A stretch of DNA of 64,000 nt from contig JAUIFE010000004.1 in NCBI GenBank assembly GCA_030429565.1, positions 94,848-158,847 on the forward strand, written 5' to 3'. Below the pieces are notes generated by a model. That model had not been told where the DNA came from and did no database searches. It worked only from the letters and a program-made list of their open reading frames with translations. This DNA is from Holophagae bacterium (GTDB lineage Bacteria; Acidobacteriota; Holophagae; Acanthopleuribacterales; Acanthopleuribacteraceae). This document shows, piece after piece, positions 54,501-63,802 of this stretch (its first letter is position 1; the number at the start of each line of letters is the position of its first letter). Made by a program: the position numbers and the translations under genes.

Positions 54501-56096
54501 ATGAGACGCTGGAATGGATGGGGCGACGATAAAGTCGAATTTCATTTGGCCCCAACAGCCCGACGGATGTTGGAAGAACGCATTGGTGCCGCAACTCCGC
54601 GCGCCGAAGTCGATCTCGAAACCATGGTTTCCCGCGTGCCCGCTTCACGCCTGCCCGAACACCTTTTGGTGGATCGGTCGCCCGCGACGCGTTTGCGTCA
54701 CGCCGTGGGTCAAAGTTTTCCTGATTGGGTTCACATTCGCTACGGGTCGCTGGCACGGTTTCCCGACGGCGTTGCGGTGCCAAACGATGAGGCCGAGCTG
54801 GCCACGCTGCTGGCTTATGCCGCCGAGGTGGAAGCATTGGTGATTCCCTACGGCGGCGGCACCAGTGTTGTCGGTCACCTGACCACACCGGTGGGACCAC
54901 GCCCGGTGCTGATGATTGCAACCACCCGTCTCAATACCTTAACCGATCTCGATGAACGTAATTTTCTCGCAACCTTTGGTGCCGGTGTGACCGGCCCTGA
55001 CTTAGAAGCGGCGCTGCGTGCGCAAGGTTTCACCCTTGGCCATTACCCGCAATCGTTTGAATACTCAACCCTGGGCGGATGGGTCGCGGCCCGTTCGTCC
55101 GGTCAACAATCGCTGGGCTATGGCCGTATTGAAGACATGTTTGCCGGTGGTCGCATGCACACCCCGATGGGGTTGTTCGAAATGAATACCTTGCCTGCTT
55201 CCGCGGCCGGCCCAGACTTACGTCAAATGGTATTGGGTTCCGAAGGACGCATGGGTGTCATTAGCCAAGCGACCGTGCGGGTGCGCCGCTTACCCGAAGC
55301 CGAACGGTTCCATGCCGTCTTTTTCCCCGATTGGACGGCCGCCGAATCGGCGGTACGCGAACTCTCGCAAGCGGGGATTCCGCTGTCAATGATGCGCCTG
55401 AGCAATGCGGTCGAAACGCAAACGAACCTGGCTTTGGCAGGTAAGGAACGTTTAATCAGTGGGTTAAAGCAGTATTTGGAATTGCGGAAGGTGAATGTGG
55501 CCGATCAGGGTTGCATGCTGATGTTGGGTTTCACCGGACAACGGGCGATTGTTAAAGCCGGCCGTCGCAAAGCGCTGGACATCTGTCGTCGCTACCGCGG
55601 CGTGCACATGTACCGCATGCTGGGCGAAGCCTGGCGCAAAAACCGCTTTCGTACACCTTACGCCCGTAATGAACTGTGGCGCTTGGGCTACGGAGCCGAC
55701 ACTCTCGAAACCTGTGTTCATTGGGGTGTGGTCGGCGAAGCCATGACCCAAATTGAGACGGCGCTGCGCGACGCGTTGGCTGACGAAGGCGAAGCCGTTC
55801 ACGTGTTCACCCACTTAAGCCACTTTTACAGCAGTGGATGCAGCATTTACACGACCTATTTGTTTCGTTTACCCCACGACGGCGAAACCGCGATGGCACG
55901 GTGGAAAAAGCTCAAACAAGCGGCCTCGGACCAAATCGTGAAGTTCGGTGGCACCATTAGTCACCAGCATGGCGTTGGCGAGGACCATCGACCTTATTTG
56001 GTACACGAGAAAACGCCGCTCGGGGTTGAACTGATTCGTAAAAATTGCGCCTTTTTCGATCCCTCCGGCATGATGAATCCTGGGAAGTTGGTTTAA
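54501..56096 (+). CDS. alkyldihydroxyacetonephosphate-synthase-like FAD enzyme
   Basis: A 531-residue vanillyl-alcohol-oxidase-fold flavoprotein. Similarity to AGPS is visible throughout: RRWNGWGD at the N-terminus, FAD pyrophosphate loop PYGGGTSVVGH (116-126), GHYPQSFEYSTLGGWVAARSSGQ-region with conserved ST-GGW, LGSEGRMGVISQATVRVR, and the C-terminal active-site motif SHQHGVG (487-493; human AGPS has HHH). AGPS replaces the acyl group of acyl-DHAP by a fatty alcohol, forming the ether bond. The alternative is a glycolate/lactate-type oxidase, but the WNGWGD start and HGVG region favour AGPS. It lies 21 nt after fadR and 17 nt before glpD. Confidence 0.85.
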   Translation: MRRWNGWGDDKVEFHLAPTARRMLEERIGAATPRAEVDLETMVSRVPASRLPEHLLVDRSPATRLRHAVGQSFPDWVHIRYGSLARFPDGVAVPNDEAELATLLAYAAEVEALVIPYGGGTSVVGHLTTPVGPRPVLMIATTRLNTLTDLDERNFLATFGAGVTGPDLEAALRAQGFTLGHYPQSFEYSTLGGWVAARSSGQQSLGYGRIEDMFAGGRMHTPMGLFEMNTLPASAAGPDLRQMVLGSEGRMGVISQATVRVRRLPEAERFHAVFFPDWTAAESAVRELSQAGIPLSMMRLSNAVETQTNLALAGKERLISGLKQYLELRKVNVADQGCMLMLGFTGQRAIVKAGRRKALDICRRYRGVHMYRMLGEAWRKNRFRTPYARNELWRLGYGADTLETCVHWGVVGEAMTQIETALRDALADEGEAVHVFTHLSHFYSSGCSIYTTYLFRLPHDGETAMARWKKLKQAASDQIVKFGGTISHQHGVGEDHRPYLVHEKTPLGVELIRKNCAFFDPSGMMNPGKLV

Positions 56097-56113
56097 TTAC
56101 AAGGGGTTAATCG

Positions 56114-57763
56114 ATGAGTCAAGGAACTTTCAACCGACAGTGGCGCACGTCCTGTCTGGATGAACGCCTAACTGACGACCAGCCTTGGGATATGGTGGTG
56201 GTCGGTGGCGGTATTACCGGTGCCGGCATTTTTCGCGAGGCGGTGCGCCTCGGGTTACGCGTTTTGTTGGTCGAGCAGCGCGACTATGCATGGGGCACCA
56301 GCAGTCGTTCTTCGAAATTAGTTCACGGCGGGTTGCGCTACCTAAAAGACGGCCACATTTTTCTAACGCGGGCATCGCTGCGCGAACGCGGCCGATTGCT
56401 CGACGAATGTCCCGGTCTAGTCGAACCGCTGGAATTTTTAATCTCGCTGTACCAAGGCCAAAAGCCAGGGCGTTGGACCTTTCAAACCGGCTTGTTGCTT
56501 TACGATCTACTCGCCTCGCGCATGCAGCACAGTTTCTTGGACAAACAAGCGTTTCATTTGCGCGCACCGCACCTCAAAGAAGAGGGTTTGCAGGGCGGCT
56601 TATGCTACGGGGACGCGGTAACCGACGATGCGCGACTGGTGTTGCGTCTGTTGTTTGAGGGCATGCGTGCGGGCGGCGTTGCGCTTAACTACGTGCGTGC
56701 GGCCAAACCGGGTGCGCGTCGCGATGGTTTGCGCGAGATTGAGCTCCACGATCAGGTTGAGGATCGGCGGTTTCGTGTGCGTGCGTCCGTGGTTGTTAAT
56801 GCGACCGGGGCTTGGGCCGACCGCTTGCGCGACGGCGAGAAACGCTTGCGACCTTTGCGCGGCAGTCACTTGGTTTTTCCTGCTTGGCGCCTGCCCGCGC
56901 CGCAGGCCATGACCATTCTTCACCCCGACGACGGCAGGCCCTTGTTTTTATTGCCTTGGGAAGGGGCGACGGTGCTGGGTACCACCGATGTTGATCACCC
57001 GTTGGATCTCGATATTGAAGCATCCGTTACCGCCGACGAAGTTCGTTATATGATGAAGGTCTTGACCGCCAATTTCCCGGCGCTTAACTTGACCAGCGCG
57101 GATATTCTCGCTTCTTGGTCCGGGGTTCGCCCCGTCATTAGCAGCGGCGCCGCCGATCCTTCCAAAGAATCGCGTGACCATGCTATTTGGGATGATGCGG
57201 GCATGATCACCATTACCGGCGGCAAACTCACCACTTTTCGCAAAATGGCCTTTGATTTGTTGACAAAAGCCAAGCCGTACTTGCCTAAATTTCGGATTCA
57301 AAAAGACTTGCCGGTGATGGCGCGCATCGCTCTGCCTTGGGCCCAATTGCCGTCGATGCCGGCGCCGGTACAGCGCCGTTTGACAGGGCGTTATGGCACC
57401 GTTGCCGAGGACTTGGTGCGTGGTGCCGGCCCGGACGAGTTGACAGGCATAACCGGGACCCACACCCTTTGGGCTGAATTACGCTGGGCGGCTAAAGGCG
57501 AACAAGTGATTCATTTAGATGACTTACTACTGCGGCGTACGCGTTTGGGGCTTTTGCTGGATGAAGGCGGCGTGGCCTACGAATCCCGTTTTGCCGACAT
57601 TTGTTGCGCTGAACTAGGCTGGTCTGCAGAAACCTGGCGTGCTGAATGGCAACGTTACCGGATGATTTGGCGCGAGCATTACAGTGTTCCGGGTCGTGAT
57701 TCTTCCGCGGAACCGGTGATTCCGTCCGCGGGCAAGGAAGTGGGGTCTCATGGCCGGCGGTGA
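56114..57763 (+). CDS. glpD: FAD-dependent glycerol-3-phosphate dehydrogenase
   Basis: A 549-residue GlpD-type enzyme. Dinucleotide-binding [12 protein letters not shown] (28-39), then [18 protein letters not shown], the family signature, [36 protein letters not shown] and [13 protein letters not shown]. It oxidises glycerol-3-phosphate to DHAP at the membrane, passing electrons to quinone. In this operon the DHAP could feed acyl-DHAP and thus the AGPS-like enzyme. The last 14 nt overlap the start of the kinase gene. The C-terminal cap domain is present and of normal length. Confidence 0.93.
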   Translation: MSQGTFNRQWRTSCLDERLTDDQPWDMVVVGGGITGAGIFREAVRLGLRVLLVEQRDYAWGTSSRSSKLVHGGLRYLKDGHIFLTRASLRERGRLLDECPGLVEPLEFLISLYQGQKPGRWTFQTGLLLYDLLASRMQHSFLDKQAFHLRAPHLKEEGLQGGLCYGDAVTDDARLVLRLLFEGMRAGGVALNYVRAAKPGARRDGLREIELHDQVEDRRFRVRASVVVNATGAWADRLRDGEKRLRPLRGSHLVFPAWRLPAPQAMTILHPDDGRPLFLLPWEGATVLGTTDVDHPLDLDIEASVTADEVRYMMKVLTANFPALNLTSADILASWSGVRPVISSGAADPSKESRDHAIWDDAGMITITGGKLTTFRKMAFDLLTKAKPYLPKFRIQKDLPVMARIALPWAQLPSMPAPVQRRLTGRYGTVAEDLVRGAGPDELTGITGTHTLWAELRWAAKGEQVIHLDDLLLRRTRLGLLLDEGGVAYESRFADICCAELGWSAETWRAEWQRYRMIWREHYSVPGRDSSAEPVIPSAGKEVGSHGRR

Positions 57764-59303
57764 ACAGATTCTCGCCATCGATAACGGCACCCAATCACTA
57801 CGTGCCCTGATCTTCGACTTACGCGGCAACCTGATCGCCAAGGAACGCGTCGCCTTCAAGCCCTACGAGGCACCACATCCCGGCTGGGCTGAGCAGGATG
57901 TGGCTGTTTATTGGTCGGCTCTTGAGACGGCCTGTGGCAAGTTGTGGCAACGGTCCGAGGTGGATCGATCGGCTCTGGCGGGGGTGGCGGTGACCACCCA
58001 ACGCGGTACCGTGGTGAATCTCGACAGCGCGGGGCGGCCGCTGCGGTCCGCAATTTTGTGGTTGGACCAACGGGTCAGTCAGGGCCAACCACCGATCGGC
58101 GGTTTGTGGGGGCTGCTGTTTGCCGTGGCCGGCTTGCGCGATACCATCGCTTACCTTCAAGCCAATGCCGAATCGAATTGGCTCAAACAGCACCAACCCG
58201 AAATATGGCGCAAAACCGACAAGTTTGTGCTGCTGTCGGGTTATCTGAATTACCGATTGACCGGGCGTTATGTGGATTCCGTTGGCTGTCAGGTCGGTTA
58301 TTTGCCGTTTGATTACAAGAAGTTAGACTGGGCTGGTGGTCGTGATTGGAAATGGCGCGCCTTGGGTATTTCACCCGAACAATTAACGGACTTGGCCACA
58401 CCCGGCACCACCATTGGCCAGGTTACCGCCGAAGCTGCTGCTGCGACCGGTATTCCCACCGGTTTACCGGTGATTGCCGCCGCCGCCGACAAGGCGTGTG
58501 AAGTCTTGGGTGCGGGGAGTTTAACCCCGGATGTCGGTTGCCTGAGTTATGGCACGACCGCGACGATCAACACTACCAGCACGACCTATGTTGAGCCGAT
58601 TCCCTTCATCCCGCCGTATCCAGCGGGTGTGCCTGGCTGTTACAGTCCCGAAATTCAAATATTTCGCGGCTATTGGATGGTTGAGTGGTTCAAACAGGAA
58701 TTTGGTCACAAGGAAATGATGGAAGCCGGCCACATGGGAATCCCGCCGGAACAACTTCTCGAAACGCTGATTAAAGATATTCCCGCCGGCGCTGAGGGGC
58801 TGATGCTGCAGCCCTACTGGACGCCGGGTATTAAGTTGCCGGGTCCGGAAGCCAAGGGCGGTGTCATCGGTTTTACCGAATCCCACACACGCGGCCATTT
58901 GTATCGCGCCATTCTCGAAGGCCTGGCCTACGCATTGCGGGAAGGGAAGGAGCGCGTTGCGCGACGTGCCAAACAACCGATCACCAGTTTGCGTGTCTCG
59001 GGTGGGGGTTCTCAAAGTGATACCGCGCTGCAAATTACCGCGGATGTGTTTGGGCTGCCGACAGCGCGGCCGCATACTTACGAAACCAGTGGTTTGGGGG
59101 CGGCTATGATTGCAGCGGTCGGATTGGGGTTGCATCCGGATTTTTCGACGGCGGTGGATGAAATGACTCACTTGGGCCGGGTCTTCGACCCGGTTCCGGC
59201 CAATTGTGATCGCTATGACGCCTTGTACCGCGAAGTGTATTTAAAGATGTACCGGCGCCTGCAACCACTCTACAAGTCTTTGCAGGCGATTGTCGGTCGT
59301 TGA
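57750..59303 (+). CDS. FGGY-family carbohydrate kinase
   Basis: A 517-residue sugar kinase. ATP-binding [14 protein letters not shown] (residues 10-23) in place of the GlpK-type [36 protein letters not shown] (phosphate 2), and C-terminal [11 protein letters not shown] plus [13 protein letters not shown] (adenosine). FGGY kinases phosphorylate glycerol, xylulose, gluconate, ribulose and others. It differs from canonical GlpK, so glycerol, dihydroxyacetone or another polyol is possible. Placement after glpD with overlapping genes suggests that it supplies glycerol-3-phosphate or DHAP. Terminator follows at 59332. Confidence 0.92.
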   Translation: MAGGEQILAIDNGTQSLRALIFDLRGNLIAKERVAFKPYEAPHPGWAEQDVAVYWSALETACGKLWQRSEVDRSALAGVAVTTQRGTVVNLDSAGRPLRSAILWLDQRVSQGQPPIGGLWGLLFAVAGLRDTIAYLQANAESNWLKQHQPEIWRKTDKFVLLSGYLNYRLTGRYVDSVGCQVGYLPFDYKKLDWAGGRDWKWRALGISPEQLTDLATPGTTIGQVTAEAAAATGIPTGLPVIAAAADKACEVLGAGSLTPDVGCLSYGTTATINTTSTTYVEPIPFIPPYPAGVPGCYSPEIQIFRGYWMVEWFKQEFGHKEMMEAGHMGIPPEQLLETLIKDIPAGAEGLMLQPYWTPGIKLPGPEAKGGVIGFTESHTRGHLYRAILEGLAYALREGKERVARRAKQPITSLRVSGGGSQSDTALQITADVFGLPTARPHTYETSGLGAAMIAAVGLGLHPDFSTAVDEMTHLGRVFDPVPANCDRYDALYREVYLKMYRRLQPLYKSLQAIVGR

Positions 59304-59331
59304 GTGAATGCCGTCGGGAATCAGAAATGGA

Positions 59332-59365
59332 AAAAGCCTTCCGAGAAAACTCAGGAAGGCTTTTC
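59332..59365 (+). terminator. intrinsic terminator of the fadR operon
   Basis: AAAAGCCTTCCGAG pairs with CTCaGGAAGGCTTTT (one bulged A) around an AAAA loop, 28 nt after the kinase stop codon. The T-run is part of the stem. Confidence 0.85.
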
Positions 59366-59439
59366 TGTAAGTGTAATTTTAAACGTGATAAATTTTCATG
59401 AAAAAGAATGAAAAAGGAGCGTGGTGACGAACCAGAGGA

Positions 59440-59637
59440 TCAGTCGAAGGCGCTTTCGGATTCTCCGCCATTGACGATGCAAATCAAACCGGCGACGACC
59501 ATGGTGGTTCGAATCATCCAACCGAAACCTTCACCCCAGTGGTCAACCCACATCATGACAAAGAACTCCATATCCAGAAAATACAAAAACATAGAGCCTA
59601 AGCCAAATATAAGTAAATAGTTACCAATTTTTCTCAT
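59440..59637 (-). CDS. small two-helix membrane protein
   Basis: Sixty-five residues, ATG with AGGTGG 7 nt upstream. Two hydrophobic helices (about 7-30, and 37-56 in a WMIRTTMVVAGLICIV stretch) are joined by an aromatic, acidic loop, and the tail is acidic (GGESESAFD). I recognise no family. The overlapping plus-strand frame is polar and has no SD, so I prefer this one. It is convergent with the fadR operon. Confidence 0.65.
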   Translation of the reverse strand: MRKIGNYLLIFGLGSMFLYFLDMEFFVMMWVDHWGEGFGWMIRTTMVVAGLICIVNGGESESAFD

Positions 59638-59823
59638 TATTTAACCACCTAAGCATGAATAGGACATATGTCCTGGATTTAATTTACTGGTTGGTGAGAG
59701 AAGTTCGCAAGTAAAAAATACCGCTCTTTTTGTTTTTGTGTCGTTTGAATTTTAATAAAGGATGGTTTTGAGACGGTTTGTTGTTGTCTAAAGGCCGTGC
59801 TATCTGTGAGTCGACGCCCTTGT

Positions 59824-60678
59824 TTAGGCCTTCGTCGTCGGTTCTTTATCGGGTTGCCGAGTCGTTTCATCTAGGGGGCTATCGGATGCCGGGTCCGGTT
59901 CTTCGGTCACGACGGCCGGCTCCGGTACCTGAGCGTCTTGGTCGCTGCTTACTTGTGCCATCTGTTCCTTAAGCCAGGTATAGCCAAGCACTTGGTAAAG
60001 GTTAACGACTGGTAAGAGGAACCATCCGATGACAGGAATCAAGGCCAGTAGAATTTGGCCGCTGCCCAGCAAAAGTTTTTGCGTGGGTGATTCATCGGTG
60101 ATGGTTAAATTGGCGCCACGTAAAACCTCTTTATAAGGTAGAACAATGGCGCGTCCTTGCAGCCAGGCGCCGATGAGCAACACCGTGGGGGCGCCGATTA
60201 AGGGCACCAGACCCAGGATAATCAAACCTACCGAGATGGCGGTTTCACGAGCCACGTCGCGCAGAATAAAGGGCAGTTCTTCCATGAAGGAGGGCATGCG
60301 AATGGGGCCGCGCATGTGTTGAACCACTTTGGCGGACAGGTCGGAGTACCAAAAGCCCATAAATTTTAGAGAGATGCGAATGGATAAAAGTGCCGCGATT
60401 AAAACGGCGATCACCAGTAAAATCCACAGCCCGATTGAAAGTGAAGTTTGAATCCAACCCGGGTCAAGACGTGCGGTCCAATCCGACAAGGGTACGTGAA
60501 TCAAACTGTAATAGGTGAAACCGGCCAGGCTAATTAAACAAAAATAAATGACGAGGTTGATCAAAAACCCTTTGAAGGCGCTTTGCCGCAAGTTTGGAAC
60601 TTCGTTGAGCGCGCTGCGGCCGGCACGGTATAAGTTAAATGTATTCAGCGGGGGAATCGCGGGTTTCTTGATAACCAA
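59824..60678 (-). CDS. EI24-domain membrane protein
   Basis: TTG start directly behind AGGAGG, 284 residues. Four to six hydrophobic segments, with the EI24/CysZ pattern: an N-terminal amphipathic LNTFNLYRAGRSALNEVPNLRQSA, membrane helices at about 40-60, 80-105 and 145-180, and a C-terminal IPVIGWFLLPVVNLYQVLGYTWL. The acidic last 50 residues (EPAVVTEEPDPASDSPLDE) are likely disordered. CysZ, the best-known relative, takes up sulfate, but many EI24 proteins have no known role. Its neighbour on the same strand is a DMT-type transporter 63 nt upstream... in reverse order of transcription it follows that gene. Confidence 0.75.
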   Translation of the reverse strand: MVIKKPAIPPLNTFNLYRAGRSALNEVPNLRQSAFKGFLINLVIYFCLISLAGFTYYSLIHVPLSDWTARLDPGWIQTSLSIGLWILLVIAVLIAALLSIRISLKFMGFWYSDLSAKVVQHMRGPIRMPSFMEELPFILRDVARETAISVGLIILGLVPLIGAPTVLLIGAWLQGRAIVLPYKEVLRGANLTITDESPTQKLLLGSGQILLALIPVIGWFLLPVVNLYQVLGYTWLKEQMAQVSSDQDAQVPEPAVVTEEPDPASDSPLDETTRQPDKEPTTKA

Positions 60679-60741
60679 AAGGCCTCCTGGTTCAGTGCAG
60701 CATCGAACGATGATAGGGGCGTAGCCCTTGACTTTTTAGGG

Positions 60742-61185
60742 CTAACTGCTGCGAACCAGCAAGACACCGCCAATGAGTAACGCCGCACCCATCAGGCGTT
60801 TGCCATTAATGGCGACTTCTGGAAAACCGATCAGACCAAAATGGTCAATTAGGAGTGAGGCGATCATTTGCCCCGCCACGACAAACACGATTAGGGTTGA
60901 GGCGCCCACCTTTTGGACGGCCATAATGACCAGCACCACGTAGACGGCACCAACCAAGCCGCCACTCCAAACCCACCAAGGCGTTTCGCGAACGTCGGCC
61001 CACTTAGGCAGGGCGTTGCCAACGAGTGGCACGATTGCCAACAAAAAGAGGGTGCCGATTAGAAAGGAAACGGTGGCGGCAAACATCGGGCTGCCGGTTT
61101 TGCGGGCGAGGGCGCCGTTAATGCCGGCTTGAATGGGGATTAAGGTTCCGGTCATGAGAACCATTAATGAAATTTTCCAGCTCAT
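60742..61185 (-). CDS. DMT-superfamily YdcZ (DUF606) small transporter
   Basis: Start at 61185 with AGGAG 8 nt upstream, 147 residues; a longer frame to 61296 lacks an SD. Five membrane helices. TGTLIPIQAGINGALARKTGSP is the family signature, followed by FLIGTLFLLAIVP, WVWSGGLVGAVYVVLVI, GASTLIVFVVAGQMIASLLIDHFGLIGF and a C-terminal GAALLIGGVLLVR. YdcZ proteins act as single units or pairs in export of unknown compounds. The EI24 gene follows 63 nt downstream and could be in the same transcript. Confidence 0.9.
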   Translation of the reverse strand: MSWKISLMVLMTGTLIPIQAGINGALARKTGSPMFAATVSFLIGTLFLLAIVPLVGNALPKWADVRETPWWVWSGGLVGAVYVVLVIMAVQKVGASTLIVFVVAGQMIASLLIDHFGLIGFPEVAINGKRLMGAALLIGGVLLVRSS

Positions 61186-61375
61186 GGTAGATGCTCCTGT
61201 ACAACAAAGGGACGGCCGCACGGCTGCGCGTTCGGGACAACGCGGCCGCAATCCGCGTGTATTATAGCGGTTTCGTTGCGGGTAAGTCGCATGCAAAGGG
61301 CGGCGGCGCTGCTATTGAAGCAACGCCGCACGGTCGTACATTATTAATGGAGCGCTGGGCGCGGCTGGGTGCCGA

Positions 61376-62077
61376 TTATCCTAAATCGAATAGCAACACT
61401 TCGGCGTCGGTGCCGGCATCCAGCTCAATTGCTTTTTCGTCGCGAATGGCGACCCCGTCACCTGCCTTGAGTGCCTGGTTTTGGTTAAGCCGAACGCGCC
61501 CGCGCGCTACGTGCAGCCACACCGCGCGACCCGGTTCTATTTCGTGGCGAACCTGCTCTTTGCCGTCCAGTAAACCGGCGTAAATGGCCACGTCCTGATT
61601 GATTTTCAAGGCGCCGTTGCGCGGTGTCCTGGCTGCGACACATTGCAAACGGCCGCGTTTTTCCGCTTCGCCAAAATACTTTTGTTGGTAACCGGGCTGT
61701 AAGCCGTTGCGTTCAGGCAAAACCCAAATTTGCAAAAAGTGGACTGATTCTTTTTGGCTGTGGTTGAATTCGGAATGCAGCACGCCGGTGCCGGCGCTCA
61801 TGAGTTGCACATCGCCGGCGTTGATGATGGAGCCATTGCCCATGCTGTCTTTGTGTTCCAAGGCGCCGTCGAGTACGTAGGTAAAAATTTCCATGTTGTT
61901 GTGGGGATGGGTACCGAACCCAGCGCCTGGCACAACGCGATCATCGTTAATAACGCGCAAGGTTTCAAAACCCATGTGGTTGGGATCGTAGTAGCCGGCA
62001 AACGAAAACGTGTGTTTGCTGTCCAGCCAGGCCAGTTTTGAAGGTCCGCGATCCTCTGCTTTGCGAATCTGAATCAT
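61376..62077 (-). CDS. pirin-family (YhaK-like) cupin protein
   Basis: Start at 62077, with GGAGG 5 nt upstream; 233 residues. Cupin metal motif FGTHPHNNMEIFTYVLDGALEHKDS-region: His-x-His-x5-Glu pattern, later SAGTGVLHSEFNHS with a further His. WVLPERNGLQPGYQQK and a second, degenerate cupin half follow. The pirin fold is clear. YhaK/YhhW relatives include quercetin dioxygenases and redox-sensitive proteins; the natural substrate is usually unknown. Its divergent neighbour is a thioredoxin-fold protein, which fits an oxidative-stress context. Confidence 0.92.
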   Translation of the reverse strand: MIQIRKAEDRGPSKLAWLDSKHTFSFAGYYDPNHMGFETLRVINDDRVVPGAGFGTHPHNNMEIFTYVLDGALEHKDSMGNGSIINAGDVQLMSAGTGVLHSEFNHSQKESVHFLQIWVLPERNGLQPGYQQKYFGEAEKRGRLQCVAARTPRNGALKINQDVAIYAGLLDGKEQVRHEIEPGRAVWLHVARGRVRLNQNQALKAGDGVAIRDEKAIELDAGTDAEVLLFDLG

Positions 62078-62358
62078 CCATGCCTCCTTGAGCGACGTCG
62101 TATAAAAACACGGAGCGTGATCGACGTTGGTCGTGGTCGTTGGCTGAGGTTTTGTGCGTGAAGCGTTCCTCGCCCTGTATTGACTCAAAGATAAAGCTTG
62201 GTTGGGTTGGACACAATACGGCTAAAAAGAATCGTATTGTTCTTGGTAACCGAACAAAGGGTGGCAGGTCACCCTGTCGCAAGGGTGGACGTTTTGGGAG
62301 CAGGCCTCGGGATGGTCTATAATCTCAAAAGGTCTCACCATATAAATGGGAGTGATTG

Positions 62359-62943
62359 ATGCAATCGAATGTAGGCGTCAGTGTGATTCCGGCCGAGGTT
62401 CTGACACATCCGGTCGCGGGTATCAATATTCAAGGACCGACCTTCGCTGATGAGTTGGGTAACACGCCGACTTATCTCGTTTTTTTGCGTCATTTAGGAT
62501 GTGTCTTTTGTCGGCAGATGGTCGATGACTTGCGCAAGGAAGCGGAATCCCGATCCGACATGCCGCCGGTTGTCTTTTTCTACCAGGGCACCACCGAGCA
62601 GGGTCGCCAGTTCTTTGACAAGAAATGGCCGACAGCGCGGGCGATTGCTGATTTGTCGACCACGTTCTACAAGGGTTTTCACTTGAAACGCGGCTCATTT
62701 TCGCAGATGTTCGGGGCACGGGTTTGGGCGGCCGGTGTACGCGGATTGGCGAAAGGTTATTTACCTGGCAAAATCATCGGCGATCCTTGGTTGATGCCTG
62801 GCATGTTTCTAGTAGCAGGGACCGAGATTGCTTGGGTCCACACCTTTCGCCACGCCGGTGATCATCCCGATTTGGGATCGTTACCGGTCACACCGGCGCA
62901 GGCCACACAACGCAGCAAGCGCCTGATGGAAGCTTCGGTTTAA
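62359..62943 (+). CDS. peroxiredoxin/SelL-like thioredoxin-fold protein
   Basis: ATG at 62359 with GGGAG 7 nt upstream; 194 residues. TYLVFLRHLGCVFCRQM holds Cys48 and Cys51 (CxxC after a beta strand), as in AhpC/TSA-like and SelL-related redox proteins; in SelL relatives one Cys can be selenocysteine. PPVVFFYQGTTEQGRQFF and LSTTFYKGFHLKRGSF follow the same family order, and LMPGMFLVAGTEIAWVHTF is the later strand pair. It likely reduces peroxides or protein disulfides in the cytoplasm. Its 3' end overlaps the convergent chaC gene by 4 nt, and chaC is also thiol-related. Confidence 0.82.
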   Translation: MQSNVGVSVIPAEVLTHPVAGINIQGPTFADELGNTPTYLVFLRHLGCVFCRQMVDDLRKEAESRSDMPPVVFFYQGTTEQGRQFFDKKWPTARAIADLSTTFYKGFHLKRGSFSQMFGARVWAAGVRGLAKGYLPGKIIGDPWLMPGMFLVAGTEIAWVHTFRHAGDHPDLGSLPVTPAQATQRSKRLMEASV

Positions 62944-63536
62944 GCGACGTGGCCGTGATGGCTTTGTGGCAGCAGATTTTGAACGGCGCGCTCAAGGTCG
63001 AATACGTGTTCATCGTGCAAGTTCATATGGCGCAAGCTTTCGGCTAAACGCAACAGGTACTCGGTATTGGGGCCGCTGTGGCCGTGCGCGTTGACTATTT
63101 GGCGTGCCATGACCGGTACGGCGGCTGGGCCCAGGTAGTGGGGATTGTCGGTGGCGGCTACGTAAACCAGAACTTGGATGACGCGGCCGTCGCGGCATTG
63201 AAACGGTTCCCAGTAGCGTTCGTAACCACCTTGCTCGCGCTGATCGAGGGCATCGAGCACTTTCTGTGCCTCGTCGTCGTTGAGACGGAAGGCCACGCCC
63301 CAGCAATGGGTTTCGGCTTCAGGCAATAAGGTGACGACGCGGCCAGGGCGACCGGGAACACCGCGGTGGTCGGTCGATCCTTGGTAAAAGCGGCGCTTCC
63401 AGCCGCGAACAAAACCAACGCGCTGCTCGACAAATTCAAAGTCGGGGCGCCAAATAATCGAACCGTAACCAAACACCCAAACTTCTTGAGGGGCGTTGGT
63501 GGTATTTGAACGAACGGTGAGGGAATGCTCCAGCAT
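62940..63536 (-). CDS. chaC: ChaC-type glutathione-specific gamma-glutamylcyclotransferase
   Basis: A 198-residue protein with GGAGG 8 nt before its ATG. Family motifs: VFGYGSIIWRPDF (YGSL-type loop that binds the gamma-glutamyl group), RVGFVRGWKRRF, STDHRGVPGRPGRVVTLLP and CWGVAFRL, with the catalytic Glu expected in REQGGYE. ChaC splits glutathione into 5-oxoproline and Cys-Gly, i.e. frees cysteine. Just upstream on the same strand is a 30-codon ORF with nine tandem-run Cys codons, and a small hairpin overlaps the chaC SD. Both point to translational control by cysteine supply. Convergent 4-nt overlap with the peroxiredoxin-like gene. Confidence 0.93.
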   Translation of the reverse strand: MLEHSLTVRSNTTNAPQEVWVFGYGSIIWRPDFEFVEQRVGFVRGWKRRFYQGSTDHRGVPGRPGRVVTLLPEAETHCWGVAFRLNDDEAQKVLDALDQREQGGYERYWEPFQCRDGRVIQVLVYVAATDNPHYLGPAAVPVMARQIVNAHGHSGPNTEYLLRLAESLRHMNLHDEHVFDLERAVQNLLPQSHHGHVA

Positions 63537-63546
63537 AACAAATCCT

Positions 63547-63559
63547 CCGTAAGGGACGG
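63547..63559 (-). promoter_or_regulatory. hairpin overlapping the chaC ribosome binding site
   Basis: On the minus strand CCGT-CCCTT-ACGG, whose last two G residues are the first two of the GGAGG SD. The stem is only 4 bp, so it could occlude the SD only together with other pairing, for example CUCC in the upstream TTTCTCCCC. Confidence 0.4.
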
Positions 63560-63642
63560 TCGTTGTGTTTCGGGGAAGGGGAGAAACGGTTTATTAGGGG
63601 GGAATCCGGGGGCCGGAAACGAGAAATGAACTACTGGAATGC

Positions 63643-63735
63643 TTAGCAGCTACAACAACAGCAACAACACAGGTTGCGGCAACAACAAAAACCGGCCTGC
63701 AGCTTGTAAGCGTTCATTTCACGAGTGGATACCAT
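63643..63735 (-). CDS. 30-residue polycysteine leader-type ORF upstream of chaC
   Basis: ATG to TAA, 31 codons. The product is a polar 16-residue start (MVSTREMNAYKLQAGF) followed by CCC-RNL-CCCCCC-S-C, so ten of the last 14 residues are Cys, with both TGT and TGC used. A GAG 6 nt upstream is a weak SD, with AAGGA further away. A possible promoter and an upstream terminator isolate it with chaC, whose start is 106 nt downstream with no terminator between. It is most simply read as a cysteine-sensing leader peptide that stalls ribosomes when Cys-tRNA is scarce, as known for polycysteine ORFs in mycobacteria. A metal-binding peptide or chance translation of a CAA-rich stretch are alternatives. 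Confidence 0.55.
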   Translation of the reverse strand: MVSTREMNAYKLQAGFCCCRNLCCCCCCSC

Positions 63736-63772
63736 GGGTTTCTCAATCGTCCTTCAATCTAAAGTCATATCC

Positions 63773-63802
63773 AAAATACAGCGGACTTTTGCGGTAAATC
63801 AA
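63773..63802 (-). promoter_or_regulatory. possible promoter of the leader ORF and chaC
   Basis: On the minus strand TTGATT, 18-nt spacer, TATTTT. The predicted start near 63766 gives a 30-nt untranslated leader before the polycysteine ORF. Confidence 0.4.

Noticed and set aside
54454..54921. 155-codon minus-strand ORF inside the AGPS-like gene
   Set aside because: Arg/Pro-rich shadow frame opposite a well-conserved gene.
59408..59620. 70-codon plus-strand ORF
   Set aside because: Polar, proline-rich and without an SD site; the overlapping minus-strand frame with SD and two membrane helices is preferred.
63650..63690. CAA-rich stretch read as a plain microsatellite
   Set aside because: It would explain a chance Cys run, but mixed TGT/TGC codons, the interruption RNL and the chaC context favour a coding reading; kept as an alternative under the finding.
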